Shown: in pieces, positions 4,787 to 5,294 of the stretch | How the letters are laid out: each line of letters starts with the position of its first letter | How positions within the stretch are numbered: the stretch's first letter is position 1 | Source: Deltaproteobacteria bacterium | Lineage (GTDB): Bacteria; Desulfobacterota; JAENJC01 | Reading direction: 5' to 3' | Length of the DNA: 5,294 nucleotides | NCBI GenBank assembly: GCA_016208525.1 | Contig: JACQYJ010000149.1 | Span: 1-5,294, forward strand | The notes under the pieces: generated by a model | What the model saw: only the letters and a program-made list of their open reading frames with translations | Database searches by the model: none | Told to the model about the DNA's origin: nothing | Position numbers and translations under genes: made by a program

Positions 4787-5248
4787 TTATGCCGGCTCTA
4801 TCGTAAACAGCGGTTCGCCATACTCCACAGGCTTCGCATTTTCAACCAGTATTGACACGAGCTTACCGGAACACTCCGCCTCTATCTCATTCATAAGCTT
4901 CATCGCCTCTATTATGCAAAGGGTCTGCCCTTTGGTAACAAGACCACCCACCTCAACAAATGGGGGGGCATCCGGGGCAGGTGTGAGATAAAATGTCCCA
5001 ACCATTGGGGAACCTATGGTCTTCAGCTTTGGAGACTCTTTTTCCAGCGGTTTTTCAACCCTTGCAGGAGACGAAGCGGACTGTGCCTCAACCTCGCGAG
5101 GCAGCATTTGAACCTGGCTTAAAGGAATAACAGGGTAGTTCCCGCCCCTCTTAACCCTTACCTTTACCACTTCCTGTTCGACCTCTATCTCAGTAACATC
5201 GGTGCCTTCCAAGACCTTTATTATCTGCTTTATATCCTTAAGATCCAT
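4787..5248 (-). CDS. accB: Biotin carboxyl carrier protein of acetyl-CoA carboxylase
   Basis: AccB carries biotin between biotin carboxylase (AccC) and the carboxyltransferase (AccA/AccD) in the first step of fatty-acid synthesis. From ATG 5248 it has 153 residues, typical for AccB. The N-terminal region (MDLKDIKQIIKVLEGTDVTE, 1-20) is followed by a Pro/Ala/Glu-rich linker (about 50-75) and the biotinyl domain (76-153). That domain contains the thumb (SPMVGTFYLTPAPDAPPFVE, 80-99) and the site EAMK with biotinylated Lys117. The start is set by GGAGGT (complement of 5253-5258), 4 nt upstream. A longer frame to 5290 only translates repeat DNA. It converges on efp, whereas efp-accB-accC usually share a strand. 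accC cannot directly follow it here, because efp occupies that side. The gene lies between inverted repeat copies, which suggests a local inversion. Confidence 0.96.
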   Translation of the reverse strand: MDLKDIKQIIKVLEGTDVTEIEVEQEVVKVRVKRGGNYPVIPLSQVQMLPREVEAQSASSPARVEKPLEKESPKLKTIGSPMVGTFYLTPAPDAPPFVEVGGLVTKGQTLCIIEAMKLMNEIEAECSGKLVSILVENAKPVEYGEPLFTIEPA

Positions 5249-5252
5249 TTTT

Positions 5253-5258
5253 ACCTCC
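5253..5258 (-). promoter_or_regulatory. Ribosome binding site setting the accB start
   Basis: On the minus strand this reads GGAGGT, followed by AAAA and the ATG at 5248. It is the strongest Shine-Dalgarno match in the window, and it rules out the upstream ATG at 5290, which lies inside a REP. Confidence 0.85.
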
Positions 5259-5267
5259 GGTTTTAAC

Positions 5268-5294
5268 CGTAGAGACATGGCTTCAGCCATGTTA
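5268..5294 (-). repeat. REP unit upstream of accB, inverted copy of 4681-4707
   Basis: The reverse complement matches 4681-4707 at 26 of 27 positions. The one difference is T to C next to the stem. It has the same 8-bp ACATGGCT stem and the GTAG head, here at 5269-5272. It stands 9 nt upstream of the accB ribosome binding site, so any accB promoter must be within it or beyond the window. It may be half of a second REP pair cut by the window end. Confidence 0.8.

Noticed and set aside
4719..4991. Plus-strand open frame of 90 codons across the accB 3' end
   Set aside because: It begins in a heptad repeat and runs antisense to the clear accB biotinyl domain. It resembles no protein family.
5249..5290. 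Longer accB start at 5290
   Set aside because: The extra 14 residues come from the REP palindrome and ribosome binding site. GGAGGT directly precedes ATG 5248, where AccB similarity begins.

Overview
The window reads as chromosomal DNA from a free-living, probably anaerobic bacterium with moderate GC. The gene neighbourhood (M24 peptidase, EF-P, AccB) and the many short palindromic and 7-bp repeat families suggest Nitrospirota or a deltaproteobacteria-like lineage. This is a low-confidence inference with no marker gene to settle it. There is no CRISPR array, tRNA, rRNA or transposase gene, and no gene-free stretch longer than about 155 bp.

Layout. Positions 1-50 are the end of a double-hairpin REP-type repeat. 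Positions 124-1305 hold a small accessory islet: two overlapping small genes (a DUF7718-like protein and a DUF5647-like protein, possibly a toxin-antitoxin-like pair), then a Uma2-type PD-(D/E)XK nuclease. A double hairpin with ATACC/GGTAT ends (1305-1405) separates it from a conserved block on the same strand: a TPR protein (1423-2412), a Roadblock/LC7 protein overlapping it by 1 nt (2412-2771), a Xaa-Pro aminopeptidase-family protein (2872-3942) and elongation factor P (4095-4655). The last gene, accB (biotin carboxyl carrier protein of acetyl-CoA carboxylase, 4787-5248), lies on the opposite strand and converges on efp.

Two things stand out. First, accB normally follows efp on the same strand in the peptidase-efp-accB-accC arrangement known from related bacteria. 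Here it is reversed, and it sits between inverted copies of a 27-bp palindromic repeat (4681-4707 and 5268-5294, 26/27 identical). This fits a repeat-bounded inversion of about 560 bp. Second, the linker of the TPR protein is partly built from the genome's repeat families, read in frame: a 7-bp tandem repeat, a GTAG-headed REP hairpin, and two diverged copies of a 60-bp repeat-derived block exactly 90 codons apart.

Several gene starts abut repeats. The longest open frames of efp and accB run out into repeat sequence, so their starts are set here by ribosome binding sites and family length. The TPR/Roadblock pair may be a small scaffold plus small-GTPase regulator. The peptidase, EF-P and AccB are housekeeping functions (peptide turnover, translation of proline-rich stretches, fatty-acid synthesis).
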